Source: Flavobacteriales bacterium (lineage in GTDB: Bacteria > Bacteroidota > Bacteroidia > Flavobacteriales_F > PHOS-HE28). From it: a DNA stretch of 64,000 nucleotides. A program made the position numbers and the translations under genes. The stretch covers positions 2,117,964-2,181,963 of the forward strand of contig JAHCIA010000001.1 of assembly GCA_026129465.1 (NCBI GenBank). Direction: 5' to 3'. The notes under the pieces were generated by a model that saw only the letters and a list, made by a program, of their open reading frames with translations, searched no databases and was not told the origin of the DNA. This document shows positions 26,751 to 35,806 of this stretch, in pieces (position 1 is the first letter of the stretch; every line of letters begins with the position of its first letter).

Positions 26751-27428
26751 TCATGACCCGAAGCGCACGTAGCGGATCGTCCTCCCCTCGGCCAGCCAAA
26801 TGCTTTCATAATAGGTGCGGATGTTGAGCACGGCCTGTTCTTCCGGGGAGACGCGATGCACCAGGTCGGTGTGGATGTTGGCACTCTTCTCGTGCAGCGG
26901 CAGCTTGTGCTCCGCGATCATCTCCAGGGTGTACTCGTACAGCACGGGGCTGTCGGTCTTCAAGTGGATGATCCCGCCAGGTTTGAGGATCTCCCGGTAG
27001 CGCGTGAGGAACAAGGGACTGGTGAGGCGTTTGCGCGGCTTGCCCAGTTGGGGGTCGCTGAAGGTGAGCCAGATCTCGTCCACTTCCTGCGGCCCGAAGC
27101 AGCGTGTGATGTGGTCCACGTGCGTGCGCAGGAACCCCACGTTGGCGAGGCCCTCCTCCTTCGCCATGCGCGCACCGCGCCACAAGCGGGCCCCCTTGAT
27201 GTCGACCCCGAGATAGTTCCTTTCCGGATGAAGACGCGCCAGGCCAACGGTGTACTCGCCGCGTCCACAACCCAGCTCCAGCACCAGGGGTGCTTCACGC
27301 TTGAAGAAGTCCGCGTTCCATTGCCCGCGCAGCGGAAGCCCTTCCTTCGTCAGCGCCTCGAAGGTGGGCTGCACCACATGGGTGAAGGTGGCGTTCTCGG
27401 CGAAGCGGAAGAGTTTGTTCTTGCCCAT
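26751..27428 (-). CDS. trmB: tRNA (guanine46-N7)-methyltransferase
   Basis: 225-aa SAM-dependent enzyme forming m7G46 in tRNA variable loops. It begins MGKNKLFRFAENATF, has the SAM-binding LELGCGRGEYTVGLA around residue 45, GVDIKGARLWRGA, and the catalytic-region FSDPQLGKPRKRLTSP (Bacteroidota form of the DPWPKKRHxKRR motif). The ATG at 27428 is preceded 14 nt upstream by TATTTTCG (minus, 27450-27443), a good -7 element. It is the first gene of the run trmB, ATL, STAS-like, mrp, nifU. Confidence 0.92.
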   Translation of the reverse strand: MGKNKLFRFAENATFTHVVQPTFEALTKEGLPLRGQWNADFFKREAPLVLELGCGRGEYTVGLARLHPERNYLGVDIKGARLWRGARMAKEEGLANVGFLRTHVDHITRCFGPQEVDEIWLTFSDPQLGKPRKRLTSPLFLTRYREILKPGGIIHLKTDSPVLYEYTLEMIAEHKLPLHEKSANIHTDLVHRVSPEEQAVLNIRTYYESIWLAEGRTIRYVRFGS

Positions 27429-27442
27429 GGCGGAAGGGGCGG

Positions 27443-27450
27443 CGAAAATA
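27443..27450 (-). promoter_or_regulatory. -7 element of the trmB-nifU run
   Basis: TATTTTCG on the minus strand fits TAnnTTTG with one change, 14 nt before the trmB ATG. Confidence 0.45.
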
Positions 27451-27537
27451 CCGTGAAGCGCCGGTGAAGGATGGCGTGTGATCTTGCGTTGCCTGAACAC
27501 GGAGTTGACATGGCCCGCCGCACCTTTGGCTCCCGGG

Positions 27538-28626
27538 ATGTTCCATGGCGCGCGCATACTGGTGGCCCCGCTCGATTGGGGCCTGGGGCACAGCACCCGC
27601 TGTGTGCCCATCATCAGGCGTCTGCTCGAATTGGGCGCCGAACCGGTGATCGGTGCCGATGGCGGCCCGCTCGCCCTGTTGCGCGGCGAGTTCCCGGCGA
27701 TACCCTGGGTGCGCATTCCGGGTGTTCGTATCCGCTATGGCAGTGGCCGTAGCCAGTTGTGGAGCATGGCCCGGCAATTCCCGGCCATGGTGCGCAGCGT
27801 GCAGGCGGAGCGCGCGTTGTTCGACCGCATACGGCACGCAATGCGCCTCGATGCGGTGATCAGCGACCAACGCTTCGGCATCCGCGCGACGGATCTGCCC
27901 AGCGTGATCGTCACGCACCAGGTCTTCCCATTCACACCCATCGCCCAAAGCGCCTTGCGCCAGTTGAACCTGAGGCACATCGCACGCTTCCACCGTTGCT
28001 GGGTGATGGACGAACCCGAAGCGCCCGGACTCGCCGGTGAGTTGAGCCATGGCGAGCGCATGCCGGCCAACGCACGCTACATCGGCACCCTGAGCAGGCT
28101 GAGGTCCGACGGCCCCGAAGCCCGCGACCCCTACCGCATCGTGGCCGTCTTCAGCGGACCCGAGCCGCAACGTGGCATCCTGGAGCGGATGCTGTTGGAA
28201 CGCCTGCCCCACATTCCCGGCGAACATCTCATGGTCCGCGGCCTTCCCGGTGATACGCCGGTGCGGCGGCATTGCAACATCACGGTCGTGCCGCACCTGG
28301 CCGCCGATGACCTGGCCATGCATCTCCGCGCGGCCGAAATGATCGTGTCGCGCAGTGGATACACCACCCTGATGGACCTGGTGGCCATGGGGCGCACCGC
28401 GCTGGTGGTGCCCACACCGGGCCAGGCCGAACAGGAATACCTGGGCGCGCTGCACCGGCGTACCGGTCGTTTCGTGGTGCAGCGCCAGGACGATATCGAC
28501 CTGAAGCGCGCGCTGGACCGCATCGACAGCGGGCTGGTATCACGGCCGCGCTTCGGGCAACCCCTGCTGGAGGAAGCGCTGAAGGAACTGGCCGGGTTGA
28601 TCCCGCGACCCGTGGCGGCGGCCTAA
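27538..28626 (+). CDS. Glycosyltransferase, MurG/GT28-like
   Basis: 362-aa GT-B-fold transferase. The N-terminus ARILVAPLDWGLGHSTRCVPIIRRLLELG is the pattern of a widespread Bacteroidota family related to UDP-glycosyltransferases. The C-terminal half has MIVSRSGYTTLMDLVAMGRTALVVP and TPGQAEQEYLG, the nucleotide-sugar site typical of GT28. Substrate unknown; a cell-surface glycan or lipid is likely. A CACCTTTG motif (27521-27528) lies 9 nt before the ATG at 27538. Divergent from trmB. Confidence 0.82.
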   Translation: MFHGARILVAPLDWGLGHSTRCVPIIRRLLELGAEPVIGADGGPLALLRGEFPAIPWVRIPGVRIRYGSGRSQLWSMARQFPAMVRSVQAERALFDRIRHAMRLDAVISDQRFGIRATDLPSVIVTHQVFPFTPIAQSALRQLNLRHIARFHRCWVMDEPEAPGLAGELSHGERMPANARYIGTLSRLRSDGPEARDPYRIVAVFSGPEPQRGILERMLLERLPHIPGEHLMVRGLPGDTPVRRHCNITVVPHLAADDLAMHLRAAEMIVSRSGYTTLMDLVAMGRTALVVPTPGQAEQEYLGALHRRTGRFVVQRQDDIDLKRALDRIDSGLVSRPRFGQPLLEEALKELAGLIPRPVAAA

Positions 28627-28631
28627 CTTCG
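28624..28631 (+). promoter_or_regulatory. Putative -7 element of the 28639 nuclease
   Basis: TAACTTCG, one change from TAnnTTTG, overlaps the end of the glycosyltransferase gene and ends 7 nt before the nuclease ATG. Confidence 0.4.
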
Positions 28632-28638
28632 GCGGTCC

Positions 28639-29883
28639 ATGCACCGTCACGCCCTGCTTCTGTCGGCCGCGCTGTTCGCGGCGCATTTCGTTCCAGGCCA
28701 ACCCGATCTCGATGCCCGGCTCCATCGCCTGGAGCAGGACCTTGAGCGGATCGAGTCGCAGCGTGCCGCGCACGTGGCGCGGATGGACTCCTTCAAGCTG
28801 GCCATCGTGCGCCGCGACCTGCGCGCCAAGGGTCTGCCCAAGGTGCATGAGAGCGAAAAGGTGGTGGAACACCCCGGCCACATGCTCGTGTACGACCAGC
28901 GCCACAAGCAATCGAAATGGGTGGCGCACATCGCCACACCCGACCTGGTCACCGGCAACCTGGCGCGCATCGATTCCTTCCTGCCCGACCCGCTGGTGGA
29001 GGCCGGTACGGCGGCGACCGTGGACTACTGGTTCAGCGGATACGACCGCGGCCACCTCGTGCCCAGCGCCGACATGCGGTGGAACTACGACGCCCTGCAG
29101 GCCACCTATCTCTACAGCAACGTCAGTCCGCAGAAGCCCGAGTTGAACCGTGGGTCGTGGGCGGAGCTGGAGGACTGGGTGCGGCGCTATGTGAACTTCA
29201 GCCGGCGGCGCGTATTCGTGGTTACCGGACCGGTGCTGCGCGAAGGGCTGCCCGTGATGCAGAAGCCCAACCGCGAGAATGACGTGAGCATCCCGGAACT
29301 CTTCTACAAGGTGGTCGCCGATCTGGACGGTGATGCGCCCAAGGGGATCGCCTTCCTCCAGGCCAACGGCGTGAACGACCACCCCACGATCAGCTACGCG
29401 GTCACCATCGACAGCGTGGAGGCGCTCACCGGCATCGACTTCTTCGCCGCCCTGCCACCGGATGTGCAACAGCACATCGAAGGTTCCTTCAACACGAAGG
29501 ACTGGTACGCCGAGGGCGACCCGAACTACGGCGAGGTGGCACCCCTGAAGGCCCCGCTGCCCAAGGGCATGTTCAACACCGTGCAGGCGCGCTACCATGT
29601 GGGCAAGACCGCCACCATCTGTGGCACGGTGGTCAGTTCGCGCAAGACCGCCAAGGCACAGGCCATCTACCTGAATCTGGACCGCCTGCACCCCAACCAG
29701 GATTTCTACGCCACCATCTGGTCGTACAATGGGCCCAATTTCAGCTACGACCCGGAGACCTACCTGCTGAACAAGGCCATCTGCGTCACGGGCAAGATCA
29801 CGCTGTTCGACGACATCCCGCGCATCAGCATCAACAACGAGAAGGAGATCGTCTTCTGGGACGAGATCTCCCCGAAACCGTGA
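28639..29883 (+). CDS. Secreted DNA/RNA non-specific endonuclease (NUC1/EndoG family)
   Basis: 414 aa with a signal peptide (MHRHALLLSAALFAAHFVPG). A short coiled coil (about 25-50) precedes the beta-beta-alpha-metal nuclease domain with the catalytic DRGHL near residue 135 and metal-ligand Asn in YLYSNVSPQ. A C-terminal OB-fold-like domain (about 310-410; TICGTVVSSRKT, AICVTGKITLFDDIPRI) may bind nucleic acid. It should act outside the cytoplasm on DNA or RNA. No T9SS tail, so a periplasmic or Sec-exported location is likely. Confidence 0.9.
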   Translation: MHRHALLLSAALFAAHFVPGQPDLDARLHRLEQDLERIESQRAAHVARMDSFKLAIVRRDLRAKGLPKVHESEKVVEHPGHMLVYDQRHKQSKWVAHIATPDLVTGNLARIDSFLPDPLVEAGTAATVDYWFSGYDRGHLVPSADMRWNYDALQATYLYSNVSPQKPELNRGSWAELEDWVRRYVNFSRRRVFVVTGPVLREGLPVMQKPNRENDVSIPELFYKVVADLDGDAPKGIAFLQANGVNDHPTISYAVTIDSVEALTGIDFFAALPPDVQQHIEGSFNTKDWYAEGDPNYGEVAPLKAPLPKGMFNTVQARYHVGKTATICGTVVSSRKTAKAQAIYLNLDRLHPNQDFYATIWSYNGPNFSYDPETYLLNKAICVTGKITLFDDIPRISINNEKEIVFWDEISPKP

Positions 29884-29892
29884 TCGGGGCGA

Positions 29893-30930
29893 TCACGGCG
29901 CCTTCCGCAGCGTGAAGCTGAAGGTGGTGCCCTCCCCTTCGGTGCTCTTCACGGTGATCGTCTGGCCGTGCGCATCGATGATGTGCTTGACGATGGCGAG
30001 GCCAAGACCTGAACCGCCCTCGTTGCGCGAGCGGCTTTTCCCCACGCGGTAGAAGCGTTCGAACAAACGTGGCAGGTGTTCCTCGCTGATGCCGATGCCA
30101 TCATCACTCACCTCCACCAGGATCTGGTCGCCCAAGGGGTAGCTCTTCACGTGGCAGTTCCCGCCTGGCCGTCCATAGTTGATCGCGTTGCTGAAAAGGT
30201 TGGTGAAGACCTGCGCCAGCCGGTCGCGGTCCGCGATCACCGGTGTGGGCGAGGTGAGTTCATTGCGCATTGTCATGCCCTTCTCGCTCGCCTGCAGGTC
30301 GAAACCCTCCATGGTCTCCTTCACCAGCGTGTGCAGGTCCATACGCGCGGTGCGCAGTTCCATCACGCCGCTCTCCAGCTTGGTGATCAGGTCCAGGTCC
30401 TCCACGATCTTCATCAGTCGGTCCACCCCGTTGCTGGCGCGGTTCAGGAAGTCGCGGTTCACCTTTTCATCCTCCAGTCCGCCTTCGAGCAGGGTGAGGA
30501 TGTATCCCTGGATGTTGAAGATGGGCGTCTTCAACTCGTGGGCGAGGTTGCCGATGAACTCGCGGCGGAACTTCTCGCGCTCCTGCAGCTCGCGTATCTC
30601 GGCGCGGCGTGCGGTGGCCCACTCGCTCACCTCGGTGTTCACCTTGCCCAGCACGTCGCCCTCCATGTCCAAGCGCTCGGGCTCCTTGCGCGCGCGCCGC
30701 AGCTCGTGCACGGTGCGGTAGAGCACCTTGATGCGGCTGTGGATGAAGCGCTCGATGGCGAAGCCGAAGACCCCGTAGGCCACCCCGAAGAGCAGAACGG
30801 CGGCGATCAGGGCGCGCCAGACGCCACCTTCGCCCAGGGCGAGCAGGATCACCAGCACCACCGTACCACCCGAGAGCGCCACCAGCAAAGCGGCGAGCAG
30901 GGCGACCTGGCGGGGAGAAAGCTGGCCCAA
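29893..30930 (-). CDS. Sensor histidine kinase, PhoR-like
   Basis: 345-aa inner-membrane kinase from a TTG start at 30930. Two N-terminal membrane helices (about 8-30 and 38-60) lead through a short linker to the HisKA domain with phospho-acceptor NLAHELKTPIF near residue 130. The HATPase follows, with N-box LFSNAINYG, DDGIGI and GGSGLGLAIVKHI. There is no PAS or large periplasmic sensor, as in PhoR-type kinases. No response regulator is adjacent. It is divergent from a Na/Pi cotransporter, which fits a role in phosphate sensing, but that is inference. Confidence 0.87.
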   Translation of the reverse strand: MGQLSPRQVALLAALLVALSGGTVVLVILLALGEGGVWRALIAAVLLFGVAYGVFGFAIERFIHSRIKVLYRTVHELRRARKEPERLDMEGDVLGKVNTEVSEWATARRAEIRELQEREKFRREFIGNLAHELKTPIFNIQGYILTLLEGGLEDEKVNRDFLNRASNGVDRLMKIVEDLDLITKLESGVMELRTARMDLHTLVKETMEGFDLQASEKGMTMRNELTSPTPVIADRDRLAQVFTNLFSNAINYGRPGGNCHVKSYPLGDQILVEVSDDGIGISEEHLPRLFERFYRVGKSRSRNEGGSGLGLAIVKHIIDAHGQTITVKSTEGEGTTFSFTLRKAP

Positions 30931-30974
30931 TGTGTGGCGGCTTGATGGTGCCGGCCGATGCTTCGGCAGGCGGC

Positions 30975-30982
30975 CAAAGATA
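30975..30982 (-). promoter_or_regulatory. -7 promoter element of the histidine kinase
   Basis: TATCTTTG on the minus strand is a perfect TAnnTTTG, 44 nt before the TTG start. Confidence 0.6.
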
Positions 30983-31030
30983 GCCGCGCCCCCGGGGAAG
31001 GCCCGTCCGGCAAGGCTTTGCGGCCATCAT

Positions 31031-31047
31031 TTAAGACAGGCTTAACA
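31031..31047. promoter_or_regulatory. Candidate Pho-box-like direct repeat
   Basis: TTAAGA (31031-31036) and TTAACA (31042-31047) repeat with an 11-bp period in an otherwise GC-rich region between a PhoR-like kinase and a Na/phosphate cotransporter. The spacing fits tandem sites for an OmpR/PhoB-family regulator. Suggestive only. Confidence 0.35.
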
Positions 31048-31101
31048 TGGGCTCTGGGACTGGCCGAAGGGGCCGCATGCGGAAAACCCGACCTTCGCGC
31101 C

Positions 31102-32787
31102 ATGCGCTTCGGCATCCTGGAGTTCCTCACCCTGGCGGGCTCGCTCGGCCTGTTCACCTATGGCATGAAGGTGATGAGCGAAGGCCTGCAGAAGGTGGCC
31201 GGCGGCCGCATGCGCGGGGTGTTGAAGGCGATGACCGCCAACCGGGCCGCAGGCGTGCTCACCGGCCTGGTGAGCACCGCGGTGATCCAAAGCAGCAGCG
31301 CCGCCACGGTGATGGTGGTGAGCTTCGTGAACGCCGGACTGATGCAGGTGCGGCAGGCCATCAGCGTGATCATGGGCGCCAACATCGGCACCACCATGAA
31401 GGCGCTCGTCTTCAGCTGGGCGGTGTTCTCCTCCACCAGCATCACCCAGTTCGCCATTCCCATCATCGGCCTGGCCTTCCCGCTGCTCTTCATGCGCACC
31501 CCGCGCGCCAAGGCCGGTGCGGAGTTCCTCATCGGTGCGGCATTGCTCTTCCTCGGCCTGGAGTTCATGCAGGTCCACGCGCCCACACCATCGGCGGACA
31601 TGTTGATGATGCTGGAACGATACGCCGGCATGGGCCTGTGGAGTGTGTTGCTCTTCGTGCTGGTGGGCACCGCGCTCGCCGCGCTGCTCCAATCCTCCAG
31701 CGCCTCCATCGCACTAACCCTGGTGCTTTGTGAGAATGGCACCGTGGGCTATCCCATGGCCGCCGCCCTCGTGCTGGGCATGAACATCGGAACCACCGTC
31801 ACGGCCAACCTGGCATCACTGGTCACCAACGCCTTCGCCAAGCGCACCGCACGCTTCCATCTGCTCTTCAATCTGATCGGCGTGGCCTGGGCGGTGGCGC
31901 TCTTCAGCCCCTACCTGGACCTGATCGACGCGCAGGTGACCCGCTTCTTCGGTGCTTCACCCTACACCGACGCCTCCTCCGTCAAATGGGCGCTCACCTT
32001 CCTTCACATCTCCTTCAACATGGTGAACACCCTGCTGCTCGTGGGGCTTGTGCCCGTATTGGACCGGATGATGACCCGGCTGGTGCCCGCACGCAGTGAG
32101 GTCGACGAGGAGTTCAGGCTGGAATACCTCGACGCTGACATCCCCCTCACGCCCGAAGTGTCCCTGATCGAGGCGCGCAAGGAGATCGGCCGCTTCGGAC
32201 AGGTGGCCCACGAGATGCTCCGCATCATGCGTGAATTGCTGATCGTGAAGGACGCCCAACAGAGCCGCCGCCTGCTGGACCGCATGGCCAAGTACGAGCA
32301 GATCACCGACCGCGTGGAGGTGGAGGTGGGCAAGTACCTCACGCGTGTGAGCACCGAGGCGCGCAACGAGGAGGTCTCGCTGCGCATACAGGGCTACCTG
32401 GCCATCATTGGCGATCTGGAACGTATCGGCGACATCTTCTTCCAGATGAGCAAATCCGTGGAACGGAAAATGGATGAGCGGCTGTGGTTCACGCCCGAAC
32501 AGCGCGAGAACCTCATGGCCATGCTCGATGCGGTGGAGCAGGCCTTCGAGGTGATGCACCGCAACCTGGGTCCGGACCAGGAAAGCGTGGCGTTGGACGA
32601 GGCGGAGGAGGCCGAGCAGCGCATCAACCACCTGCGCGACCAGCTGCGGCGCGGCCACCTGAAGAGCATCGAGGCGGGCGACTACAACGTGAAGAGCGGC
32701 CTCATCTACAACGACCTGTTCTCCAGTTGCGAGAAGGTCGGCGACCACCTGATCAACGTGTCCGAGGCACTGGCCGGGGAGATGTGA
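31102..32787 (+). CDS. Na/phosphate cotransporter with PhoU-like C-terminal domain
   Basis: 561-aa inner-membrane protein of the NptA/YjbB (PF02690) family. Two inverted transport repeats carry the QSSSA motif, at about residues 62 (VIQSSSAATVMVV) and 195 (LLQSSSASIALTL). Both are followed by GxNIGTT (GANIGTTMKAL, GMNIGTTVTANL). From about residue 370 there is a helical PhoU-like cytoplasmic domain (KYEQITDRVEVEVGKYL, GDLERIGDIFFQ). Transports phosphate with sodium, in or out. The ATG at 31102 follows GACCTTCG by 4 nt. Confidence 0.92.
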   Translation: MRFGILEFLTLAGSLGLFTYGMKVMSEGLQKVAGGRMRGVLKAMTANRAAGVLTGLVSTAVIQSSSAATVMVVSFVNAGLMQVRQAISVIMGANIGTTMKALVFSWAVFSSTSITQFAIPIIGLAFPLLFMRTPRAKAGAEFLIGAALLFLGLEFMQVHAPTPSADMLMMLERYAGMGLWSVLLFVLVGTALAALLQSSSASIALTLVLCENGTVGYPMAAALVLGMNIGTTVTANLASLVTNAFAKRTARFHLLFNLIGVAWAVALFSPYLDLIDAQVTRFFGASPYTDASSVKWALTFLHISFNMVNTLLLVGLVPVLDRMMTRLVPARSEVDEEFRLEYLDADIPLTPEVSLIEARKEIGRFGQVAHEMLRIMRELLIVKDAQQSRRLLDRMAKYEQITDRVEVEVGKYLTRVSTEARNEEVSLRIQGYLAIIGDLERIGDIFFQMSKSVERKMDERLWFTPEQRENLMAMLDAVEQAFEVMHRNLGPDQESVALDEAEEAEQRINHLRDQLRRGHLKSIEAGDYNVKSGLIYNDLFSSCEKVGDHLINVSEALAGEM

Positions 32788-32811
32788 CGTGCGGACGCAT
32801 GCCGCCCACCA

Positions 32812-33306
32812 CTACGGCACGACCTTGATCGCGTCGGTGACGATCGTGTTGCTCACGTTCAGCGCGCGGTCGGCCATGCGCACCTGGAAGCGCACCGTGT
32901 CGTACTGGCCGCCGGGGAAAACCGGCCATTGAAGGCCCACGGCGATGTCGCCCCGCAGTGAACGGTTGCGTCCGGTGGGCACCAGGCGTGGAATACGGTA
33001 GTAGAGGGGCAAGAGCAGCGAAGGACGCACCCAGTCGCCGTTCTGCAGTTCCTCGTACTCCACGAAGAGGTTGTGGTACCACTCGGAATCGGCGTCGAAG
33101 GGCGGTTGGATGTCACTGGGGTCGAGACCCACGTCGCCATCGCCATCGGTGAAGAAGACGACCAGCGAAGCGGAATCGCCGAACTGCTTGAAGTCCCAAT
33201 CCGTGATGCGCGGCTCGTCGGGGTAGTCCTCCGTCTTCAGGCAGCCCGCCAACAGCAGGGCTGGCAGGGCCATGTACAGGGATACTTTTGCCGCCGCGCG
33301 CATCAT
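32812..33306 (-). CDS. Hypothetical lipoprotein
   Basis: 164 aa starting MMRAAAKVSLYMALPALLLAGC; LLAGC is a clear lipobox, so the protein is lipid-anchored in the envelope. The mature part includes FFTDGDGDVGLDPSD, an Asp-rich loop that could bind calcium, and then FRVRM-like strands near the C-terminus. This matches a common Bacteroidota lipoprotein type of unknown function. A perfect TAACTTTG promoter element ends 5 nt before the ATG, so the mRNA may be leaderless. It converges on the Na/Pi gene and diverges from the LuxE-like gene. Confidence 0.75.
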   Translation of the reverse strand: MMRAAAKVSLYMALPALLLAGCLKTEDYPDEPRITDWDFKQFGDSASLVVFFTDGDGDVGLDPSDIQPPFDADSEWYHNLFVEYEELQNGDWVRPSLLLPLYYRIPRLVPTGRNRSLRGDIAVGLQWPVFPGGQYDTVRFQVRMADRALNVSNTIVTDAIKVVP

Positions 33307-33311
33307 CGCTC

Positions 33312-33319
33312 CAAAGTTA
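33312..33319 (-). promoter_or_regulatory. -7 promoter element of the 32812 lipoprotein gene
   Basis: TAACTTTG on the minus strand is a perfect TAnnTTTG, separated from the ATG at 33306 by only GAGCG. Confidence 0.6.
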
Positions 33320-33333
33320 GCCTGCGCACCACC

Positions 33334-34344
33334 ATGCCGCCAGCCGTTCCCCGGTCCATCGCCAGCCTCCTGGATCGGCCATTCGCGGTGGATGGTGCCG
33401 AGGCCTTCAACGCGCTGGCCCTCGAACTATTTCATCTGCATGCCGAACGGAACCCGCTCTACCGCGGATTCCTGGAGGGTCTGGGCCGCCCACCCGGCGA
33501 GGTGACCCGGACAGCGGACATCCCCTGCCTGCCCATCACCCTCTTCCGTGGACACCGGGTGCTGCTCGAAGGTCTTGGCGCCGAACTGCGCTTCACCAGC
33601 AGCGGCACCACCGGCACCACCACCAGCACGCATCATGTGCCCTTTCCGCAGCTGTACGAACGCTCCTTCATGGGGTCTTTCCGCAGGGTGTATGGCGATC
33701 CGGCCGAATGGCGCATCCTGGCCCTGCTGCCCGCATACCTGGAAAGGACCGGCAGCTCGCTGGTGTACATGGCCGAAAAGCTCATCGCGGCCACGGGCGA
33801 TCGCTTGAGTGGCACTTACCTGTACCGCTACGATGAACTGGCGGAGGTGATCCGGCGGTCGGAGGACGAAAGCAGGAAGACGCTCCTGCTGGGCGTCACC
33901 TTCGCGCTGCTGGACCTGGCGGAAAAGCATCCCATGCGACTGCGCCACACCACCATCATGGAGACCGGCGGCATGAAGGGACGAAGACCGGAGCTGGTGC
34001 GCGAGGAGCTGCACCGCATCCTGAAGGAGGCTTTCCATGTGCCGGCCATCCACAGCGAGTATGGCATGACCGAGCTGCTCTCCCAAGCGTGGAGCACGGG
34101 CGATGGCATCTACCGGTGCCCGCCGTGGATGCGGGTGCGCATCCGCGAGGTGAATGACCCTTTCGCTCTCGTCCCGCCCGGCCGCACCGGTGGCATTGAT
34201 GTGATCGATCTGGCCAACATCGCCAGTTGCCCCTTCATCAGCACGCAGGATCTGGGGAGGATGCGCCCTGACGGCTCCTTCGAAGTGCTGGGACGCTTCG
34301 ATCACAGTGAAGTGAGGGGCTGCAATCTGATGGTGGAAGGTTAG
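33334..34344 (+). CDS. LuxE-like acyl-protein synthetase / adenylate-forming enzyme
   Basis: 336 aa with the adenylate-forming signature FTSSGTTGTTTS near residue 86 and the acceptor-region HSEYGMTELLSQAW near 230, resembling the LuxE (acyl-protein synthetase) family of AMP-dependent ligases. Such enzymes activate a carboxylic acid as acyl-AMP and transfer it to a thiol. There is no lux operon here; Bacteroidota encode stand-alone LuxE-like proteins of unknown substrate. The ATG at 33334 is chosen; no good promoter is visible on this side of the divergent region. Confidence 0.75.
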   Translation: MPPAVPRSIASLLDRPFAVDGAEAFNALALELFHLHAERNPLYRGFLEGLGRPPGEVTRTADIPCLPITLFRGHRVLLEGLGAELRFTSSGTTGTTTSTHHVPFPQLYERSFMGSFRRVYGDPAEWRILALLPAYLERTGSSLVYMAEKLIAATGDRLSGTYLYRYDELAEVIRRSEDESRKTLLLGVTFALLDLAEKHPMRLRHTTIMETGGMKGRRPELVREELHRILKEAFHVPAIHSEYGMTELLSQAWSTGDGIYRCPPWMRVRIREVNDPFALVPPGRTGGIDVIDLANIASCPFISTQDLGRMRPDGSFEVLGRFDHSEVRGCNLMVEG

Positions 34345-34384
34345 TGCACATGCGCATGCGGCCATGTGCACATGTGCACATGTG
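34344..34384. repeat. 41-nt alternating purine-pyrimidine palindromic block
   Basis: Between convergent genes, almost every step in this block alternates purine and pyrimidine (units of GTGCACATG). It contains a perfect 20-bp palindrome at 34363-34382, and GTGCACATG at 34344-34352 pairs with CATGTGCAC at 34363-34371. It may act as a bidirectional terminator or adopt cruciform/Z-DNA. There is no T-run. Confidence 0.6.
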
Positions 34385-34388
34385 ACCA

Positions 34389-35669
34389 TCAAGCCACCTT
34401 CACCAAGAAGTAGTTCTTCTTCCCCCGTTGCAGCAGGATGAACCTGCCACCCATCAGGTCATCGGCATCCACCACACGCTCCTCGTCCACTTTCTCCTTG
34501 TTCACGGCGATGCTGTTCTCCTTCAGCGCGCGGCGTGCTTCGCCCTTGCTGGGCAGGAAGCCGCCCACCTCAGAGAGCAGGTCCACAATGGTGATCCCCT
34601 TTGCCAGCATGTCGCGTGTCACCTCGGCCTGGGGCACACCCTCGAACACCTCCAGCCACTGCTTTTCGGCCAGCGCGGCCAGCGCTTCGGCGGTGGCATT
34701 GCCAAAGAGGATCTCCGAGGCTTGACGTGCGGCTTGCAGCTCCTCCACGCCATGCACGCGTTGGGTGATCTCCGCGGCGAGCTCCTTCTGCAGGGTGCGC
34801 TTGTGCGGCGCAGCGGCGTGGTCCGCGCTCAGGGCTTCCAACTCCTGCTGGCCGCGTGTGCTGAAGATGCGGATGAAGCGTGGCGCGTCGGCATCGCTGC
34901 TGTTGAGCCAGAACTGGTAGAACCTGTAAGGCGAGGTGCGCGCGGCATCCAGCCAGATGTTGCCGCCTTCGCTCTTCCCGAACTTGCTGCCATCGGCCTT
35001 GGTGAGCAGCGGGGTGGTCACCGCGTAGGCCTCGCCACCGCCCATGCGGCGGATCAACTCCGTGCCGGTGGTGATGTTGCCCCACTGGTCGCTGCCGCCC
35101 ATTTGCAGCGTGCATCCCAGGACCTTGTTCAGATGAACGTAGTCGTAGCCCTGCACCAGCTGATAACTGAATTCCGTGAAGCTGATGCCGGTCTCCAGGC
35201 GCGTCTTCACGCTGTCCTTGGCCATCATGTAGTTCACCGTGATGTGCTTGCCCACCTCGCGGATGAAGTGGAGGAAGCCCATGTCCTTGAACCAATCGTA
35301 ATTGTTGACCAGTTGGGCCGGGTTGGTCGGATGCTCGAAATCGAGGAAGCGTTGCAACTGGGCCTTGATGCAGGCTTCGTTGTGGCGCAGGGCCTCCTCG
35401 TCCAGCAGGTCGCGCTCGCTCTTCTTGCCGCTGGGATCGCCCACCATGCCGGTGGCGCCGCCCACCAGCGCCACGGCGCGATGGCCTGAAAGCTGGAAGT
35501 GCGTGAGGAACATGATCTGGACCAGGTTGCCCACATGCAGGGAATCGGCCGTAGGGTCGAAGCCGATGTAGCCGCGCTGCGGTCCTTTGGCCAGATGCTC
35601 CTCCACGCCGGGGGTGCTGTCGTGCAGCATGCCGCGCCAGCGCAGCTCGTCGATGAATCCGTTCGCCAT
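34389..35669 (-). CDS. tyrS: Tyrosyl-tRNA synthetase
   Basis: 426-aa class I aminoacyl-tRNA synthetase. The ATG at 35669 gives [17 protein letters not shown]. It has the HIGH-type motif SLHVGNLV near residue 43, the tyrosine-binding [13 protein letters not shown], and KMSKS-type [10 protein letters not shown]-terminal S4 domain begins near 355 ([18 protein letters not shown]). Convergent with the LuxE-like gene across a palindromic block. A TATCTTTG promoter lies 48 nt upstream. Confidence 0.97.
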   Translation of the reverse strand: MANGFIDELRWRGMLHDSTPGVEEHLAKGPQRGYIGFDPTADSLHVGNLVQIMFLTHFQLSGHRAVALVGGATGMVGDPSGKKSERDLLDEEALRHNEACIKAQLQRFLDFEHPTNPAQLVNNYDWFKDMGFLHFIREVGKHITVNYMMAKDSVKTRLETGISFTEFSYQLVQGYDYVHLNKVLGCTLQMGGSDQWGNITTGTELIRRMGGGEAYAVTTPLLTKADGSKFGKSEGGNIWLDAARTSPYRFYQFWLNSSDADAPRFIRIFSTRGQQELEALSADHAAAPHKRTLQKELAAEITQRVHGVEELQAARQASEILFGNATAEALAALAEKQWLEVFEGVPQAEVTRDMLAKGITIVDLLSEVGGFLPSKGEARRALKENSIAVNKEKVDEERVVDADDLMGGRFILLQRGKKNYFLVKVA

Positions 35670-35717
35670 GCCTGTGTGCCACGCCGGCCCAACGTTCCAG
35701 GGCAGCTCAGCGGCGGC

Positions 35718-35725
35718 CAAAGATA
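35718..35725 (-). promoter_or_regulatory. -7 promoter element of tyrS
   Basis: TATCTTTG on the minus strand is a perfect TAnnTTTG, 48 nt before the tyrS ATG. Confidence 0.55.
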
Positions 35726-35806
35726 CCCGCCGCGCCTGCCTGGCAGGCAGGATGCCACGGCAGGGCCGGACCTGGCGCGCCTAACTTGCGGCCCACCGAA
35801 GCGGCT

